59,857 nt of DNA from the NCBI GenBank assembly GCA_016218045.1, contig JACRFB010000057.1:1-59857 (forward strand), in the 5' to 3' direction. Positions within the stretch are counted from its first letter, which is position 1, and each line of letters starts with the position of its first letter. Of the stretch, positions 35,349 to 46,272 are shown one piece after another. The translations under genes and the position numbers were made by a program. A model generated the notes under the pieces. That model saw only the letters and a program-made list of their open reading frames with translations. It was not told where the DNA came from and ran no database searches. The DNA comes from Ignavibacteriota bacterium. GTDB taxonomy: Bacteria; Bacteroidota; Ignavibacteria; SZUA-365.

Positions 35349-36593
35349 CTAGGATAGCGTCCTATTTCGTTTGGGCGAGGAACTGAGCCTCGTAAGCTCG
35401 GCCAGAAGAGGGTCGATTTGTTTGAACTTGGCACTATCTCGTAGCAAGTAATGCGCGAGAAAGTGACATGTTGGGCATAGTGTGACGAGATCTTCAAGCT
35501 TAGTCTTTTGGGGATACTTGTATTCACCTATTGGATCAAGATGGTGGACATGGACGATCTGATCTTCAAAGTGAAAATTACATGCGCGGCAGGTATGGCC
35601 GTCACGATTCTTCGTTTCTTTGACAAGTTTAGCGCTGCGTCGGATCCGATAGCCTGTGAATTCCTCCTTGTCTCCTTCGAAAGCAGCAGCGTCTTCCTCG
35701 TTCCGCACATCGAAAACAACTGAAGTCAGCCTTTGTTCCTTCTTGCTCTTCTTGTCGAGCCACAGCGGTAAAATATCTCTCGAGTAAAAGAACCATCGAT
35801 ATTTATTATCTGCTTCTTCGCCGTTACCATGAGAATCGAAAAGTGTGTTTCGGATCTGTTTCAACAATATTTCAACATCCCGGGATGGGTTTTCAACCAC
35901 ATGTCCAAACACAGCACAAATTTGCCTTCGGTGCGCTGCCGAAATTATGGATTCAAAACGTTCGGGAGCGGCAAGGTGCATCAATGCAGAGTGAATACCG
36001 CACTGCTTGGTAACAGCGAAGTTCTCCTTAGCAGAAACGCCTTGATACATAGCAGAATGACAGACTTCAGCGATTTTCTCCTTTAACTCTTTCAATTCAG
36101 AGAGACCAGGGGTTGTTGTGATTATATAAAGAACCCTCAGCGCAGCGATAATCTCCCAATATTTGTTCCGCAGATACCATGAGCCTGGATCTGCGATGAT
36201 ATGAGGAGAAACAAAATAGAATTCATCACCGCTGACGACTAGTTGCGTATCGGGAAACCACCTCTCGGCATAAGCCCGTTTCCTCTTCGGGGAGATATTC
36301 TGCATGGGCATTGCCCAAAGATATTCGACATTGGCAAAGACGATTTTAGTTTGTATTGCCGCACCTTCGAATTGGCGTACCACCTTCTCTTCGAAATGCT
36401 TTTCGGAATCATCGAATGCTGCGACGAACCTCGCTTTGATTTCTTCAAATGCCGCCTCAAAATCTAGATATTCGTTGTGCCGTGTTACGTAACTCTTCCG
36501 CTGGAGCACGAAACGATCTAGAAACTCGTCGAAAACGCGGTAGGCGTGGAAACGGCGCCAGTTAAACGGAACGTATTTCATGACCTCATACAC
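35349..36593 (-). CDS. HNH endonuclease with large N-terminal domain
   Basis: 414 aa. The C-terminal HNH domain (about 325-395) shows DGHTCRACNFHFEDQIVHVHHLDPIG ... LEDLVTLCPTCHFLAH: a CxxC pair on each side of the HH catalytic motif, as in McrA-type nucleases. The N-terminal 320 residues are mixed alpha/beta (VPFNWRRFHAYRVFDEFLDRF, FEEKVVRQFEGAAIQTKIVFANVEYLWAMP) and not assignable; they may recognise a modified or foreign target. Codons are far more AT-rich than the backbone genes, which suggests acquisition. A defence nuclease is the likeliest role. The start at 36593 has AGAAAG seven bases upstream; an ATG four codons later is an alternative. Confidence 0.75.
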   Translation of the reverse strand: MYEVMKYVPFNWRRFHAYRVFDEFLDRFVLQRKSYVTRHNEYLDFEAAFEEIKARFVAAFDDSEKHFEEKVVRQFEGAAIQTKIVFANVEYLWAMPMQNISPKRKRAYAERWFPDTQLVVSGDEFYFVSPHIIADPGSWYLRNKYWEIIAALRVLYIITTTPGLSELKELKEKIAEVCHSAMYQGVSAKENFAVTKQCGIHSALMHLAAPERFESIISAAHRRQICAVFGHVVENPSRDVEILLKQIRNTLFDSHGNGEEADNKYRWFFYSRDILPLWLDKKSKKEQRLTSVVFDVRNEEDAAAFEGDKEEFTGYRIRRSAKLVKETKNRDGHTCRACNFHFEDQIVHVHHLDPIGEYKYPQKTKLEDLVTLCPTCHFLAHYLLRDSAKFKQIDPLLAELTRLSSSPKRNRTLS

Positions 36594-36740
36594 ACACTTT
36601 CTAGTTGATTAATACCCCGTTCGCACTATGCTCAAATCTTATCATGCAGGCAAGACTACCATGATAATGCAAATGATACTGGTAACGGCATTAATACGGA
36701 CATCCGGATTTAACTCTCCATAGGATATGTAGCCACAGCA

Positions 36741-37085
36741 TTATTTATTTTGTTGTATCACAAGAAGAACCAGCGATGCAATTACAGCAGTCAAATATAT
36801 GCTAAGAGTCACTTCACCAGCATACGCTGCGCCCTTTGCAATATGGGCCGCTGCGATCATGTTAGACTGGTGTTCCGCACATGCCTGTTCTTTGATTTTA
36901 AGCAACTCCAGCTCCTTAAGTGTCAACGATTCAATATCTTTTGTTTTAAGATGTAGGAACGTACCATCTTTGCATGGTGATGAGGGATGATTTAGCCCGG
37001 TTGTTATTTGATCTGAGACTGAAGGCGCGCAGCCATACATGACGATCGACAACAGCATGAATCCGACAGTGATTCTCATTTTCAT
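36741..37085 (-). CDS. Small lipoprotein with C-terminal membrane helix
   Basis: 114 aa from the ATG at 37085 (GGAG eight bases upstream). Lipobox IVMYGC puts a lipidated Cys at about residue 18. A middle helix is Leu/Lys/Glu-rich (DIESLTLKELELLKIKEQACAEHQ) and a hydrophobic C-terminal helix (LSIYLTAVIASLVLLVI) ends the protein. AT-rich like the HNH gene beside it; no family recognised. It sits with the HNH gene between the direct palindromic repeats. Confidence 0.6.
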   Translation of the reverse strand: MKMRITVGFMLLSIVMYGCAPSVSDQITTGLNHPSSPCKDGTFLHLKTKDIESLTLKELELLKIKEQACAEHQSNMIAAAHIAKGAAYAGEVTLSIYLTAVIASLVLLVIQQNK

Positions 37086-37478
37086 TTTTCCACTCCGTTG
37101 TTTGAACAATTATTGTGAGAATAATTAGTTGTGAATAGATGCTGTGCTACATCTTAATCCATGTTTTCACTTTCGCTCTCCCCGCTGTAACGGATTTACA
37201 ATTCTCAGCTTTTCCATCAATGAGAATGATAACGATGATCGTACGACGCGATGACCACAGAGCAACCTGCTCATGCATGCGATACGGATCATCACGACAT
37301 CTCCTCCGTCCGTGTGAAGAACACAAAGCATCGCGCAAGAACGCCATCCCAACATTTTGCAGCAAGTGAGCCTGATTTCGACATATTAGAACCCACGGTT
37401 GGATTCGACGCGGGGTACATCCCGCTCAAAATTTAGAATCTGACGATTTGAAAGTCAAGGACTCTGAGCAACCGCCGC

Positions 37479-37540
37479 AGCGCTCAAATAACACACACTC
37501 CCCTATCCCCCTCACCCGGAGACGTCCGGGTGGAGGGGCG
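37479..37540. repeat. CACCCGGA palindrome repeat, right copy
   Basis: The block CGCTCAAATAACACACACTCC then CCTATCCCCCTC leads to CACCCGGA-GACG-TCCGGGTG (37513-37532) and GAGGGGCGAGGG, a direct copy of 35216-35272 with few changes. The codons just before it read ATAAALK-stop, matching the tail of the 69-aa frame next to the left copy. Confidence 0.85.
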
Positions 37541-37565
37541 AGGGATAAATCCACGCCCTACCCCC

Positions 37566-37646
37566 TCAAACCCACTCCTCACACAACAACTCTGCCTGGG
37601 CGAGCACGGTTTTGACGGCTTCTTCCTGTAGGCCTGGATGGCAGGT
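37566..37646 (-). pseudogene. Remnant of an hsdR C-terminus
   Basis: On the minus strand the frame ends CHPGLQEEAVKTVLAQAELLCEEWV-stop. It aligns with the last residues of the intact HsdR in this window ([26 protein letters not shown]). Only about 26 codons are left, and upstream of them the sequence is unrelated. The orientation is opposite to the intact operon and the same as that of the hsdM remnant at 51984-52742, suggesting the two are ends of one lost type I operon. Confidence 0.7.
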
Positions 37647-38117
37647 TATCATCCAAATAGTTCTTCTAGTTCTTCCCAATGCGACCTTAAAAACGCAGTG
37701 GGTCAACACACTTGTCCATTTTTCATGGTTCGTTCATCATTCTGGACTCCTGAGTTCGGGAAAGTTGGCTGCGTCGGTCATTTCACAGCATCGCCTCCTT
37801 TTCCGCTCGTCCTCGTGTTTCGAGGAGCATGAGTGCAAAATATCTCCGTGTAGTGCCTGACTATGGACATATGATGTACTGTTAGTGCAAATCCATCCAA
37901 ATCGGTCCATGTATTCCAAAAATCCACCCAAACCACCTCAGTCTCGCGATCCGGAACTGGTTCTGCATCAGCATATCCGGCCGATTGGAGTACCTTGTCA
38001 TTCGATCTAAATCCGAGTATCTTTTCGTGTTCTTGCTCCCAATTGGCTGATCTTCTCCCTCACAGGAAGGATCAGCAGCACCCCTCTGAACGCTTCAACC
38101 AGTAGCGCGGACCAATC

Positions 38118-39761
38118 ATGCCCCGGGGAAAGAAAGAAAAACGCACAGATACAGGGTCAAATTCTAATCTTGGTTTTGAAGCCACACTCTGGGCGGCGGC
38201 GGACGCTCTGCGCAATAACATGGATGCCGCCGAGTACAAACACGTGGTCCTCGGCCTCATCTTCCTGAAGTACATCTCAGATGCGTTTGAAGCCCATCAC
38301 GCTGAACTCGAGAAGCAGAAGAAGCATGGCGCTGACCCCGAAGATCCAGATGAGTACAAAGCCGAACACATCTTCTGGGTGCCAAAAGAGGCACGCTGGT
38401 CGCGCCTGAAGGCCAATGCACCCCAGCCCACAATCGGGACCATGGTGGACGATGCCATGACCGCTATCGAGCGCGACAATCCATCGCTCAAGGGCGTGTT
38501 GCCAAAGGAGTACGCTCGTCCCGGTCTAGATAAACAGCGTCTCGGGCAAATCATTAACCTAGTGAGTGACATTGCACTCGGGTCGGCCGCGGACCGCTCA
38601 AAGGATACTCTAGGACGAGTGTACGAGTACTTCCTTGCTCGTTTTGCCAGCGCAGAGGGGAAGAGTGGTGGACAGTTCTACACTCCATCCCATGTGGTGC
38701 GCGTGCTTGTCGAAATGCTCTCCCCATACAAGGGCCGGGTGTACGATCCATGTTGTGGCTCAGGCGGCATGTTCGTCCAAAGTGAAAAGTTCATCGAAGC
38801 TCATGCCGGGCGTATCGGCGACATCTCCATCTATGGGCAAGAGTCGAATTACACAACATGGCGTTTAGCCAAGATGAACCTCGCCATCCGTGGCATCGAC
38901 GCGCAGATCGCCCATGGTGATACGTTCCACTCGGACGGGCATCCAGACCTCAAGGCCGACTATGTCCTCGCCAATCCCCCGTTCAACGACAGTGACTGGC
39001 GCGGGGAATTGCTCAAGGACGACAAGCGCTGGGTGTATGGAGTACCGCCCAAAGGCAATGCGAATTTCGCGTGGGTGCAGCACTTCATCCATCACCTTGC
39101 TCCAAATGGAGTGGCGGGATTTGTGCTTGCCAATGGCTCAATGTCGTCCAATCAGTCTGGCGAAGGTGAGATCAGAAAGGCGATCATCGAAGCAGACCTC
39201 GTGGACTGCATGGTGGCGCTCCCTGGCCAGCTCTTTTATTCCACACAAATTCCAGTGTGTCTCTGGTTTCTGACAAAGAACAAAAAGGCACGCACAGTGA
39301 AGCACGGGGACGGTGATATACCTAACTGTATCCGTGACCGGAGTGGAGAGACCCTCTTCATCGACGCACGGAAAATGGGCACACTCACTGACCGTGTGCA
39401 TCGGGAACTCACAGAGGAAGACCTCGAAAAAATCGTAAGCACTTATCACGAATGGCGCTTCGATCAGCGTGCGTGGCGCGGGGAAGCCGAGAAGGCCGGA
39501 GCATGCATTCCACCTGCTGATGAAGGCTATCAAGACATCCCTGGCTTCTGCAAATCCGCTACTACATCCGAGATCGCCGCCCACGGCCACGTCCTTACCC
39601 CCGGCCGTTATGTTGGCGCCGAGGATGTAGAAGACGACGGTGAGCCCTTCGAGGAAAAGATGGCACGGCTTGTGGCTGAATTGAACGATCAGTTTGTGGA
39701 GTCCGCGAAATTGGAGAAGGCGATCAAGGCGAACCTGCGGGAACTGGGTTATGGCGGGTGA
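38118..39761 (+). CDS. hsdM: Type I restriction-modification methyltransferase subunit HsdM
   Basis: 547 aa, full family length. N-terminal helical domain with the signature [37 protein letters not shown] (about 15-53); SAM-binding motif [14 protein letters not shown] (about 205) and N6-adenine catalytic motif NPPF (about 286); C-terminal coiled region for contact with HsdS. It methylates adenine within the target read by HsdS, protecting host DNA from HsdR. The ribosome site before the ATG is weak (GCGGA). The 3' end overlaps hsdS by 11 nt. Confidence 0.95.
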   Translation: MPRGKKEKRTDTGSNSNLGFEATLWAAADALRNNMDAAEYKHVVLGLIFLKYISDAFEAHHAELEKQKKHGADPEDPDEYKAEHIFWVPKEARWSRLKANAPQPTIGTMVDDAMTAIERDNPSLKGVLPKEYARPGLDKQRLGQIINLVSDIALGSAADRSKDTLGRVYEYFLARFASAEGKSGGQFYTPSHVVRVLVEMLSPYKGRVYDPCCGSGGMFVQSEKFIEAHAGRIGDISIYGQESNYTTWRLAKMNLAIRGIDAQIAHGDTFHSDGHPDLKADYVLANPPFNDSDWRGELLKDDKRWVYGVPPKGNANFAWVQHFIHHLAPNGVAGFVLANGSMSSNQSGEGEIRKAIIEADLVDCMVALPGQLFYSTQIPVCLWFLTKNKKARTVKHGDGDIPNCIRDRSGETLFIDARKMGTLTDRVHRELTEEDLEKIVSTYHEWRFDQRAWRGEAEKAGACIPPADEGYQDIPGFCKSATTSEIAAHGHVLTPGRYVGAEDVEDDGEPFEEKMARLVAELNDQFVESAKLEKAIKANLRELGYGG

Positions 39762-41079
39762 GTGGACAACTGCCACGATTGAGGAAGTTGCCGAACGCGT
39801 GTCAATGGGCCCGTTCGGCTCTTCTATCAAAGTTTCCACATTTGTTGAAAACGGTATCCCTGTTATCAGCGGGCAACATCTTCACGGCTCGTGCCTCGAA
39901 GATCACGAATACAAATTCATCACGGAGGAACATGCCCAAGTGTTGAAGAACGCCAATGTCCGAAAGGGCGATGTGGTTTTCACTCACGCCGGAAACATAG
40001 GCCAAGTTGCTTATATTCCTCCAACATCTAAGTACGACCGATACGTGATTTCGCAGCGGCAGTTCTATATGCGCTGCAACCTGGCCAAAGTTATCCCGGA
40101 ATATATTGTCTATTTTTTCCGCTCACCTGAAGGCCAGCATAAACTCTTGGCGAACACTTCTCAAACCGGTGTTCCCTCGATAGCTCAGCCGGTTACTTAT
40201 CTGCGTACGATTCGTATCCCACTCCCCCCTCTCGCCGAGCAAAAAGCCATCGCGTCGGTGCTTGGGGCGTTGGACGACAAGATCAAGCTGAACCGACGGA
40301 TGAACGAGACGCTGGAGGCGACGGCACGGGCGCTGTTCCAGAGCTGGTTCGTGGACTTCGACCCTGTGCGCGCCAAGCTCAACGGCAGCCCCCCTTCCGC
40401 CCTCGACGCCGCTATCGCCGCCCTATTCCCCCCAGACTTCGAAGACACCGCCATCGGGCATGCGCCAATTGGTTGGGACGTGAAGCCACTCTCAGAGCTT
40501 TGCCAACTCGGGCGTGGTGCTTCGCCGCGACCCATCAACGACTACATGAATGGTGAAGTTCCATGGGTGAAGATTGCAGACGCTACATCCGCTGCTGGTC
40601 CATTCCTGTTCGAGACAAGGGAGATGGTCAAAAAGGAGGGAGCTGAGAAGAGCGTCGCAGTCGCCCCAGGTGACCTCATCCTCTCCAACAGCGCTACGTG
40701 CGGTATTCCGATGTTCGTCGAATTGCACGGCTGTATTCATGACGGCTGGCTCTACTTCAAGAATCTCCGCTCAATCTCGAAACTCTACCTGTTCCACGTT
40801 CTCATCGAGTTGGCGGAACACCTCGTTCACATCGCTGATGGCTCGGTCCAGAAGAACCTCAACACGAACTTGGTCGGCCAGCAAAATGTACTCGTCCCAC
40901 CGAAGGAGATAGTCGATGCCTTCGATGCCCACGCTAGTGTCTGGTTCGCCAAAATGCGCCTGAACAGTCTTGAATCCCGCACCCTCGCCACCCTGCGCGA
41001 CACGCTTCTACCCAAGCTCATGTCAGGTGAATTGCGAATACATAATGCCGATAAATTCCTCACCGAGGTGACAACATGA
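39751..41079 (+). CDS. hsdS: Type I restriction specificity subunit HsdS
   Basis: 442 aa from the ATG at 39751 inside the hsdM end. Two target-recognition domains: the first at about 1-150 ([23 protein letters not shown] ... [17 protein letters not shown]), the second at about 235-390 ([37 protein letters not shown]). Each is followed by a conserved helix ([43 protein letters not shown] at about 155-197; a shorter one at the end). It sets the bipartite DNA sequence recognised by the complex. It overlaps the Mrr-like gene by 4 nt (ATGA). Confidence 0.95.
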   Translation: MAGEWTTATIEEVAERVSMGPFGSSIKVSTFVENGIPVISGQHLHGSCLEDHEYKFITEEHAQVLKNANVRKGDVVFTHAGNIGQVAYIPPTSKYDRYVISQRQFYMRCNLAKVIPEYIVYFFRSPEGQHKLLANTSQTGVPSIAQPVTYLRTIRIPLPPLAEQKAIASVLGALDDKIKLNRRMNETLEATARALFQSWFVDFDPVRAKLNGSPPSALDAAIAALFPPDFEDTAIGHAPIGWDVKPLSELCQLGRGASPRPINDYMNGEVPWVKIADATSAAGPFLFETREMVKKEGAEKSVAVAPGDLILSNSATCGIPMFVELHGCIHDGWLYFKNLRSISKLYLFHVLIELAEHLVHIADGSVQKNLNTNLVGQQNVLVPPKEIVDAFDAHASVWFAKMRLNSLESRTLATLRDTLLPKLMSGELRIHNADKFLTEVTT

Positions 41080-42050
41080 CAAATGTTTGGTGTGTCCGGG
41101 CAAGCGGTGGAAAGTATACGGCAAATTATCTCAAAGGAGGATATGCTGGAGTTGGTGCGGACGAAATTCCATTTTCACTCGCTCATATAACATCTCGAGA
41201 TGAGCTGTATCCACTTTTCAAGGATGCATATTCTGATGTTGCCAGTCCAGTAGTCATTGGACTGTGGGTGGGACAGATGGGCCGATTTCTACTCGAGATC
41301 CAACCTGGTGACTATATCATCACTCCTGCCGAAGACACAGAATGGTTTCATTATGGCCTCGTACAGTCTGCTCCACTGTACATCTACTGGGATGGGGAGG
41401 ATGGTTGCCCGTATCGTCATCGCCGTCCCGTAGCATGGGCAAATGACCGTAAGCGCCGGAGTGAGTTCTCTGTTCCCTTCCAGCGTACAATGACATCGAT
41501 GCAGAGTGTGTTTTCTGTATCCCAGAGAGATGAGTTCTTCCAAGTTATCGGTCGTACGGATCTCGTTACAACAGTGTCTAAGTCGACCTACGATCCATAC
41601 GCCGCGGTCATCGAACAAATCCTCGAACTCGATCCAACTGAATTTGAAATCCTTGTCGGTCATCTTCTCACTGCGCTCGGATTCGAGGGGTCTGAAGTTG
41701 TTGGGAAAACGGGTGACGGTGGAGTTGACGCAATCGGCGAACTGAATGCATCAAACCTCGCGAAGGTGAAAATATTTGTTCAGGCCAAGCGGTATAAGCA
41801 GGGGACGAAAATCTCCGCGTCAGCAGTCAGGCAGCTCCGGCAGGCAATTCCATTTGGCGGTCAAGGCGCATTCATCACTACGGCAGATTTCCAGTCGAAG
41901 GCGGCAGAGGTTGCCACGGAGCAAGGCTTCCCACGCATCGGCCTCATTAATGGACGTCAGCTCGTCGACCTCCTCATCGAACACTGGAATGACATTCCAC
42001 AGGATTTCCAGGAATTGCTTGGCTTGAAGCCCGGACTCGTGCTCGCATGA
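41076..42050 (+). CDS. EVE-like plus Mrr-type restriction endonuclease
   Basis: 324 aa. The N-terminus (about 1-130: [55 protein letters not shown]) resembles the PUA/EVE-like fold found at the front of COG4127-type nucleases, which in relatives binds modified bases. The C-terminus (about 185-300) is an Mrr catalytic domain: [33 protein letters not shown] ... [12 protein letters not shown] with the D...QxK active-site residues. It is joined to hsdS and hsdR by ATGA overlaps on both sides, so it is made with the type I complex. A second cleavage activity, perhaps against modified DNA, is inferred. Confidence 0.85.
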   Translation: MTNVWCVRASGGKYTANYLKGGYAGVGADEIPFSLAHITSRDELYPLFKDAYSDVASPVVIGLWVGQMGRFLLEIQPGDYIITPAEDTEWFHYGLVQSAPLYIYWDGEDGCPYRHRRPVAWANDRKRRSEFSVPFQRTMTSMQSVFSVSQRDEFFQVIGRTDLVTTVSKSTYDPYAAVIEQILELDPTEFEILVGHLLTALGFEGSEVVGKTGDGGVDAIGELNASNLAKVKIFVQAKRYKQGTKISASAVRQLRQAIPFGGQGAFITTADFQSKAAEVATEQGFPRIGLINGRQLVDLLIEHWNDIPQDFQELLGLKPGLVLA

Positions 42051-45000
42051 CACACTTCATGACTGAATCAGTTGTTGAGGAAGCGACCTTGCAATGGCTG
42101 CATGGTCTGGGATACGATATCTCCTACGGTCCATCCATCGCAGTTGACGGCAACACTCCAGAGCGTTCAGATCCACTTTTCCGAGATGTCATTCTCGAAG
42201 GTCGGCTTCGGTCCTCGTTACAGCGATTGAATCCACTGCTGCCCCAGGAGGCACTCACCGAGGCATTCCGCAAGGTGACGCGGCAGGACTTCCCTTCACT
42301 TCTGCAGCGCAACCACGCCATGCATCGCATGCTCCTCGATGGAGTGCAGGTGGAGTACATCCGTCCTGATGGATCCATTTCCGGCGGATTGGCTCGCATT
42401 ATCGACTTCGACGTCCCAGAGAACAATGACTGGCTCGCCGTCAACCAATTCACTGTGGCGGAAGGACAGCACACGCGCCGGCCGGATGTTGTGATCTTTG
42501 TAAATGGATTGCCACTCTGTGTCATTGAACTCAAGAACGCCGCGGACGAAAATGCCACAATCTGGACGGCACACCAACAGCTTGTCACGTACCAGCACCA
42601 GATCCCATCCCTGTTCAATTCTAATGCGGTTCTCGTCATCTCTGACGGCATCCAGGCACGCATTGGTGCACTGGGGTCGGGGAAGGAATGGTTCAAGCCC
42701 TGGCGCACGATAGACGGCCTTGGGGACGCGCCCTCTGCACTCACAGAATTGCAGGTCATGCTGCAGGGCGTTTTCGAGCGGCAGAGGTTTCTCGATCTCA
42801 TCCACTACTTCATCGTGTTCGAGGATTCTTCCTCGGGCGGCGGCGGCGGGTCGCTCACAAAAAAAATTGCTGGGTATCACCAGTACCACGCCGTGAATAT
42901 AGCGGTCGAGGAAACATTGCGTGCCGCCCTCGAAAGCGAGAGACCCATAGCCGCGATGGAGAGAGGCACATACATGACACGGAAACGCCCGGGTGGTGAA
43001 CCGGGTGACAGGCGGGTCGGTGTCGTGTGGCACACACAGGGATCTGGCAAGAGTCTTACGATGGCGTATTACGCGGGGCGTATCATTCTTCATCCAGCAA
43101 TGGAAAATCCCACCATCGTGGTCCTCACAGATCGTAATGATCTGGACGATCAACTCTTTGGCACTTTCGCTCGGTGCAAGGACCTGTTACGACAACCTCC
43201 TCAACAAGCAGAGGACAGGGCCGATCTCCGGTCAAAACTGACTGTCGCATCCGGGGGAGTGGTCTTCACCACGATACAGAAGTTCTTCCCGGATGAAAAA
43301 GGAGATCGCCACCCCATTCTCTCGGAACGCAGGAACATTGTTGTTATTGCAGATGAAGCACATCGGAGTCAATACGATTTCATCGACGGATTCGCACGAC
43401 ACATGAGGGATGCACTCCCACATGCCTCGTTCGTCGGATTCACCGGTACACCCATCGAATTGACAGATGCCAACACTCGTGCCGTATTTGGTGATTACAT
43501 CAGTGTCTACGACATCCAGCGTGCCGTGGCTGATGGTGCGACCGTACCCATCTATTACGAGGGGCGGCTCGCCAAACTAGACCTTAGTGAAACAGAGCGG
43601 CCACATATCGATCCTGATTTCGAGGAGGCAACAGAAGGTGAAGAGGTCGAGAAGAAGGAGCGGCTGAAGAGCAAGTGGGCGCAGTTGGAGGCAATTGTCG
43701 GATCAGAGAAGCGCATGCGGCTCGTCGCACGCGACATTGTGGACCATTTTGAGAACCGCCTGTCCGTCATGAATGGCAAGGCGATGATCGTTGTCATGAG
43801 CCGCAGGATCGCGATCGAACTCTATCGTGAACTCGTCTCTCTTAGGCCCGAGTGGCATGGCGAGGGAGATGACACTGGGACGCTCAAGGTGGTAGTAACT
43901 GGATCTGCATCAGATCCACTAGACTGGCAGGATCACATTCGCAACAAGTCGAGACGCGAGATACTTGCCACACGATTCCGCGATCCCAAGGATCATTTCC
44001 AGATCGTCATTGTTCGCGACATGTGGCTTACTGGATTTGATGCTCCAAGTATGCATACCATGTACGTCGACAAACCCATGCGTGGACATGGACTCATGCA
44101 GGCCATAGCACGCGTGAATCGTGTGTTTAAGGACAAACCGGGCGGACTAGTCGTAGACTACCTCGGTCTGGCAGATGACCTGAAGAATGCACTTGCCACC
44201 TACACGCAAGCCGGTGGGATTGGAAATACGGCAATCGATCAAGCCGCTGCAGTTGCAGTGATGCTGGAGAAATATGAAGTATGCTGTGGTCTATTTCATG
44301 GATTCGACTGGCATGAGTACTTCACTCCAGATCAGATCAAACGACTGACTGTCTTGAAACAAGCCCTGGAACATATTCTCGCCCAGGATGATGGGAAGCC
44401 ACGGCTCTTGAGAACTGTGACTGAATTGTCGCAAGCATTCGCCCTCTCTGTCCCACACGCGGAAACATACAAGATCCGGGATGATGTCGGATTCTTCCAG
44501 AACATCCGGTCCGTGCTCGCCAAGTCCGAACCCACAGATCAAAAAACCGATGAGGAACTAGATTTCGCTATCCGCCAGATTGTCTCAAAGGCCATCACGT
44601 CTGACTCAGTCATCGACATCTTTACTGCTGCTGGACTCAAGAAGCCAGATATCTCCATCTTGTCCGATGAATTCCTCGTAGAAGTGCGAGGGATGCGTCA
44701 GCGAAATCTTACCGTTGAACTCCTCGAACGACTACTCAAAGGAGAGATCAAGACAAGAGGTCGCCATAACATCGTGCAAGCAAGGTCATTCGCAGAGTTG
44801 CTGGAACAATCCCTCCGCCGCTACCAGAATCGCGCGATTGAGACGGCACAGGTGATCGAAGAACTCATTCAGCTCGCCAAAGACATGAAGGCAGCAGCTG
44901 AACGTGGAGAAAAACTGGGACTCACGACCGACGAGCTTGCCTTCTATGATGCACTGGAAGCCAATGACAGTGCCGTCCTCGAACTTGGAGACGCAATACT

Positions 45001-45217
45001 CAAACAAATCGCTCGAGAGCTCGTCGTGAAGGTTCGAGAAAGTGTCACCATCGACTGGACGATCAGGGAGAACGTCCGCGCCCAGTTCCGCGTAATTGTC
45101 AAACGTATCCTGCGGAAGTACGGCTATCCGCCCGACAAGCAGGAGAAAGCTACACAGACAGTCCTGGAGCAGGCAGAAGTGCTGTCGGAGGGGTGGATCG
45201 AAGTACATACCGAATGA
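42047..45217 (+). CDS. hsdR: Type I restriction endonuclease subunit HsdR
   Basis: 1056 aa, full length. An N-terminal PD-(D/E)xK nuclease in [22 protein letters not shown] (about 143-165); translocase motor with Walker [12 protein letters not shown] (about 330) and DEAH-box IADEAHRSQ (about 436), GFTGTPI, and motif VI-type [14 protein letters not shown] (about 680); a helical C-terminus that contacts the methylase ([19 protein letters not shown]). It pumps DNA and cuts at a distance when unmethylated sites are met. The start overlaps the Mrr-like gene by 4 nt. It ends the operon. Confidence 0.95.
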   Translation: MTHFMTESVVEEATLQWLHGLGYDISYGPSIAVDGNTPERSDPLFRDVILEGRLRSSLQRLNPLLPQEALTEAFRKVTRQDFPSLLQRNHAMHRMLLDGVQVEYIRPDGSISGGLARIIDFDVPENNDWLAVNQFTVAEGQHTRRPDVVIFVNGLPLCVIELKNAADENATIWTAHQQLVTYQHQIPSLFNSNAVLVISDGIQARIGALGSGKEWFKPWRTIDGLGDAPSALTELQVMLQGVFERQRFLDLIHYFIVFEDSSSGGGGGSLTKKIAGYHQYHAVNIAVEETLRAALESERPIAAMERGTYMTRKRPGGEPGDRRVGVVWHTQGSGKSLTMAYYAGRIILHPAMENPTIVVLTDRNDLDDQLFGTFARCKDLLRQPPQQAEDRADLRSKLTVASGGVVFTTIQKFFPDEKGDRHPILSERRNIVVIADEAHRSQYDFIDGFARHMRDALPHASFVGFTGTPIELTDANTRAVFGDYISVYDIQRAVADGATVPIYYEGRLAKLDLSETERPHIDPDFEEATEGEEVEKKERLKSKWAQLEAIVGSEKRMRLVARDIVDHFENRLSVMNGKAMIVVMSRRIAIELYRELVSLRPEWHGEGDDTGTLKVVVTGSASDPLDWQDHIRNKSRREILATRFRDPKDHFQIVIVRDMWLTGFDAPSMHTMYVDKPMRGHGLMQAIARVNRVFKDKPGGLVVDYLGLADDLKNALATYTQAGGIGNTAIDQAAAVAVMLEKYEVCCGLFHGFDWHEYFTPDQIKRLTVLKQALEHILAQDDGKPRLLRTVTELSQAFALSVPHAETYKIRDDVGFFQNIRSVLAKSEPTDQKTDEELDFAIRQIVSKAITSDSVIDIFTAAGLKKPDISILSDEFLVEVRGMRQRNLTVELLERLLKGEIKTRGRHNIVQARSFAELLEQSLRRYQNRAIETAQVIEELIQLAKDMKAAAERGEKLGLTTDELAFYDALEANDSAVLELGDAILKQIARELVVKVRESVTIDWTIRENVRAQFRVIVKRILRKYGYPPDKQEKATQTVLEQAEVLSEGWIEVHTE

Positions 45218-45261
45218 CGTTTATCTGGCGCCACAGCGATGCAATCTCGTTGCTCATAAAT

Positions 45262-46104
45262 CTACTGATTTTCTATCCATAGAATGTATGGTCGAACAAA
45301 ACGTCGCCACAAGTACTTTCTAATAATCTTCGTCGTGATCGTCCCGGTTACTATCGCCAAGCACGCTGTGAATCCCCATCGAAAGAAAAACAACCTACTC
45401 GCTAAAGATAGACTGTCTTGGCAAATAAATGTTCTTATGAACGTAATGCCTGACAGGTAATCCGCCAAACTGGGGCCATACCACAATGCAAACAATGGAG
45501 TTAACACAAGCAAAATGGTAATTAGGTCTATTGGATCATTTCTAGTACTCGGAGGCGCTGGGGTATAGGTCTGCACGTTCATTACCGACATGACATCTGA
45601 CGCACCATTCAGAAAGTTATCAGTCGAAAACGAGATGTCGCTCCCCTTCTCGGTAATAACGTCAATTACGATCCTCGCGCGCCGTTTTAATCGTTTAAAT
45701 TCAACCTTTAGCACTGAGTCGCGAAGTGTCACACGAGATCCTGTCGTATCCTCTGCATCACAAACAGCGTCGATTAATTGCGTCTCTCCGGATATATTTA
45801 TTTTCAATACGGAATTAAGATCTTCCGGTTTTATAATTTGGTCAGACGTATTGGTAATAACTATATTCCAAATATCAACTTCCTGACCGTATTTACTGAC
45901 GAGGGCCGCTAGTTTAGCTCGAGTTGTATTCGATATCACAATTGCTGAATTGGACAGGTCCGCATTACTCGGGAGCCTTCTCGCTTTTATCCTCAAATTA
46001 CGGATCCGATATGTGCGATGATAATACCATTTTGAGAATAACCACGTTGGAATGGCTGATAGAAGCGCACCGAAGAGCAGCAATAGAATATCTTTGGTTG
46101 TCAT
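45262..46104 (-). CDS. Membrane protein of unknown function in defence region
   Basis: 280 aa. One N-terminal helix (DILLLLFGALLSAIPTWLFSKWYY, 4-27), a soluble beta-rich middle (about 35-180: NAIVISNTTRAKLAALV, DIWNIVITNTSDQIIKPEDLNSVLKINISGE), and three C-terminal helices (DLITILLVLTPLFALWYG; SLASRLFFFRWGFTACLAIV). AT-rich codons. TTAGGA lies six bases before the ATG. It converges on hsdR and faces the IS element. Membrane proteins of this kind are often effectors in defence islands, but nothing specific is recognised. Confidence 0.65.
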   Translation of the reverse strand: MTTKDILLLLFGALLSAIPTWLFSKWYYHRTYRIRNLRIKARRLPSNADLSNSAIVISNTTRAKLAALVSKYGQEVDIWNIVITNTSDQIIKPEDLNSVLKINISGETQLIDAVCDAEDTTGSRVTLRDSVLKVEFKRLKRRARIVIDVITEKGSDISFSTDNFLNGASDVMSVMNVQTYTPAPPSTRNDPIDLITILLVLTPLFALWYGPSLADYLSGITFIRTFICQDSLSLASRLFFFRWGFTACLAIVTGTITTKIIRKYLWRRFVRPYILWIENQ

Positions 46105-46186
46105 AAACTTATCCTAATAGTACCTTATTAGAAGAATAAACTTTTTACATGTCTTCAATTGCAAATATAAGTAAAAAGCGGTAACC

Positions 46187-46206
46187 TAAAGCCCTAATTT
46201 GGTCCA
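46187..46206. repeat. Extra copy of the IS left end
   Basis: TAAAGCCCTAATTTGGTCCA, followed by a decayed flank, repeats the IS terminal sequence TGAAGCCCAAATCTGGTCCA found 49 bp further right; the flank ...AGAGGTTTTTGCTTG resembles ...TGAGATTTTTAATTT. It is either a solo end from an earlier insertion or a duplicated boundary. Confidence 0.55.
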
Positions 46207-46272
46207 CTCAATACTAGAGGTTTTTGCTTGTTGCCTGAAGCCCAAATCTGGTCCACACAAAATTTGAGATTT

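Larger units (their letters stand above)
37086..38117. other. 1-kb gene-poor stretch with repeat and hsdR remnant
   Basis: Short frames on both strands around 37140-37440 show no recognisable product or ribosome site. The only clear contents are the right copy of the CACCCGGA repeat and the hsdR tail remnant. The last 450 bp before hsdM is unassigned and should hold the promoter of the type I operon. Confidence 0.6.

Noticed and set aside
37139-37436. Short open frames on both strands
   Set aside because: No ribosome site, no recognisable family, and competing frames of equal quality on both strands.
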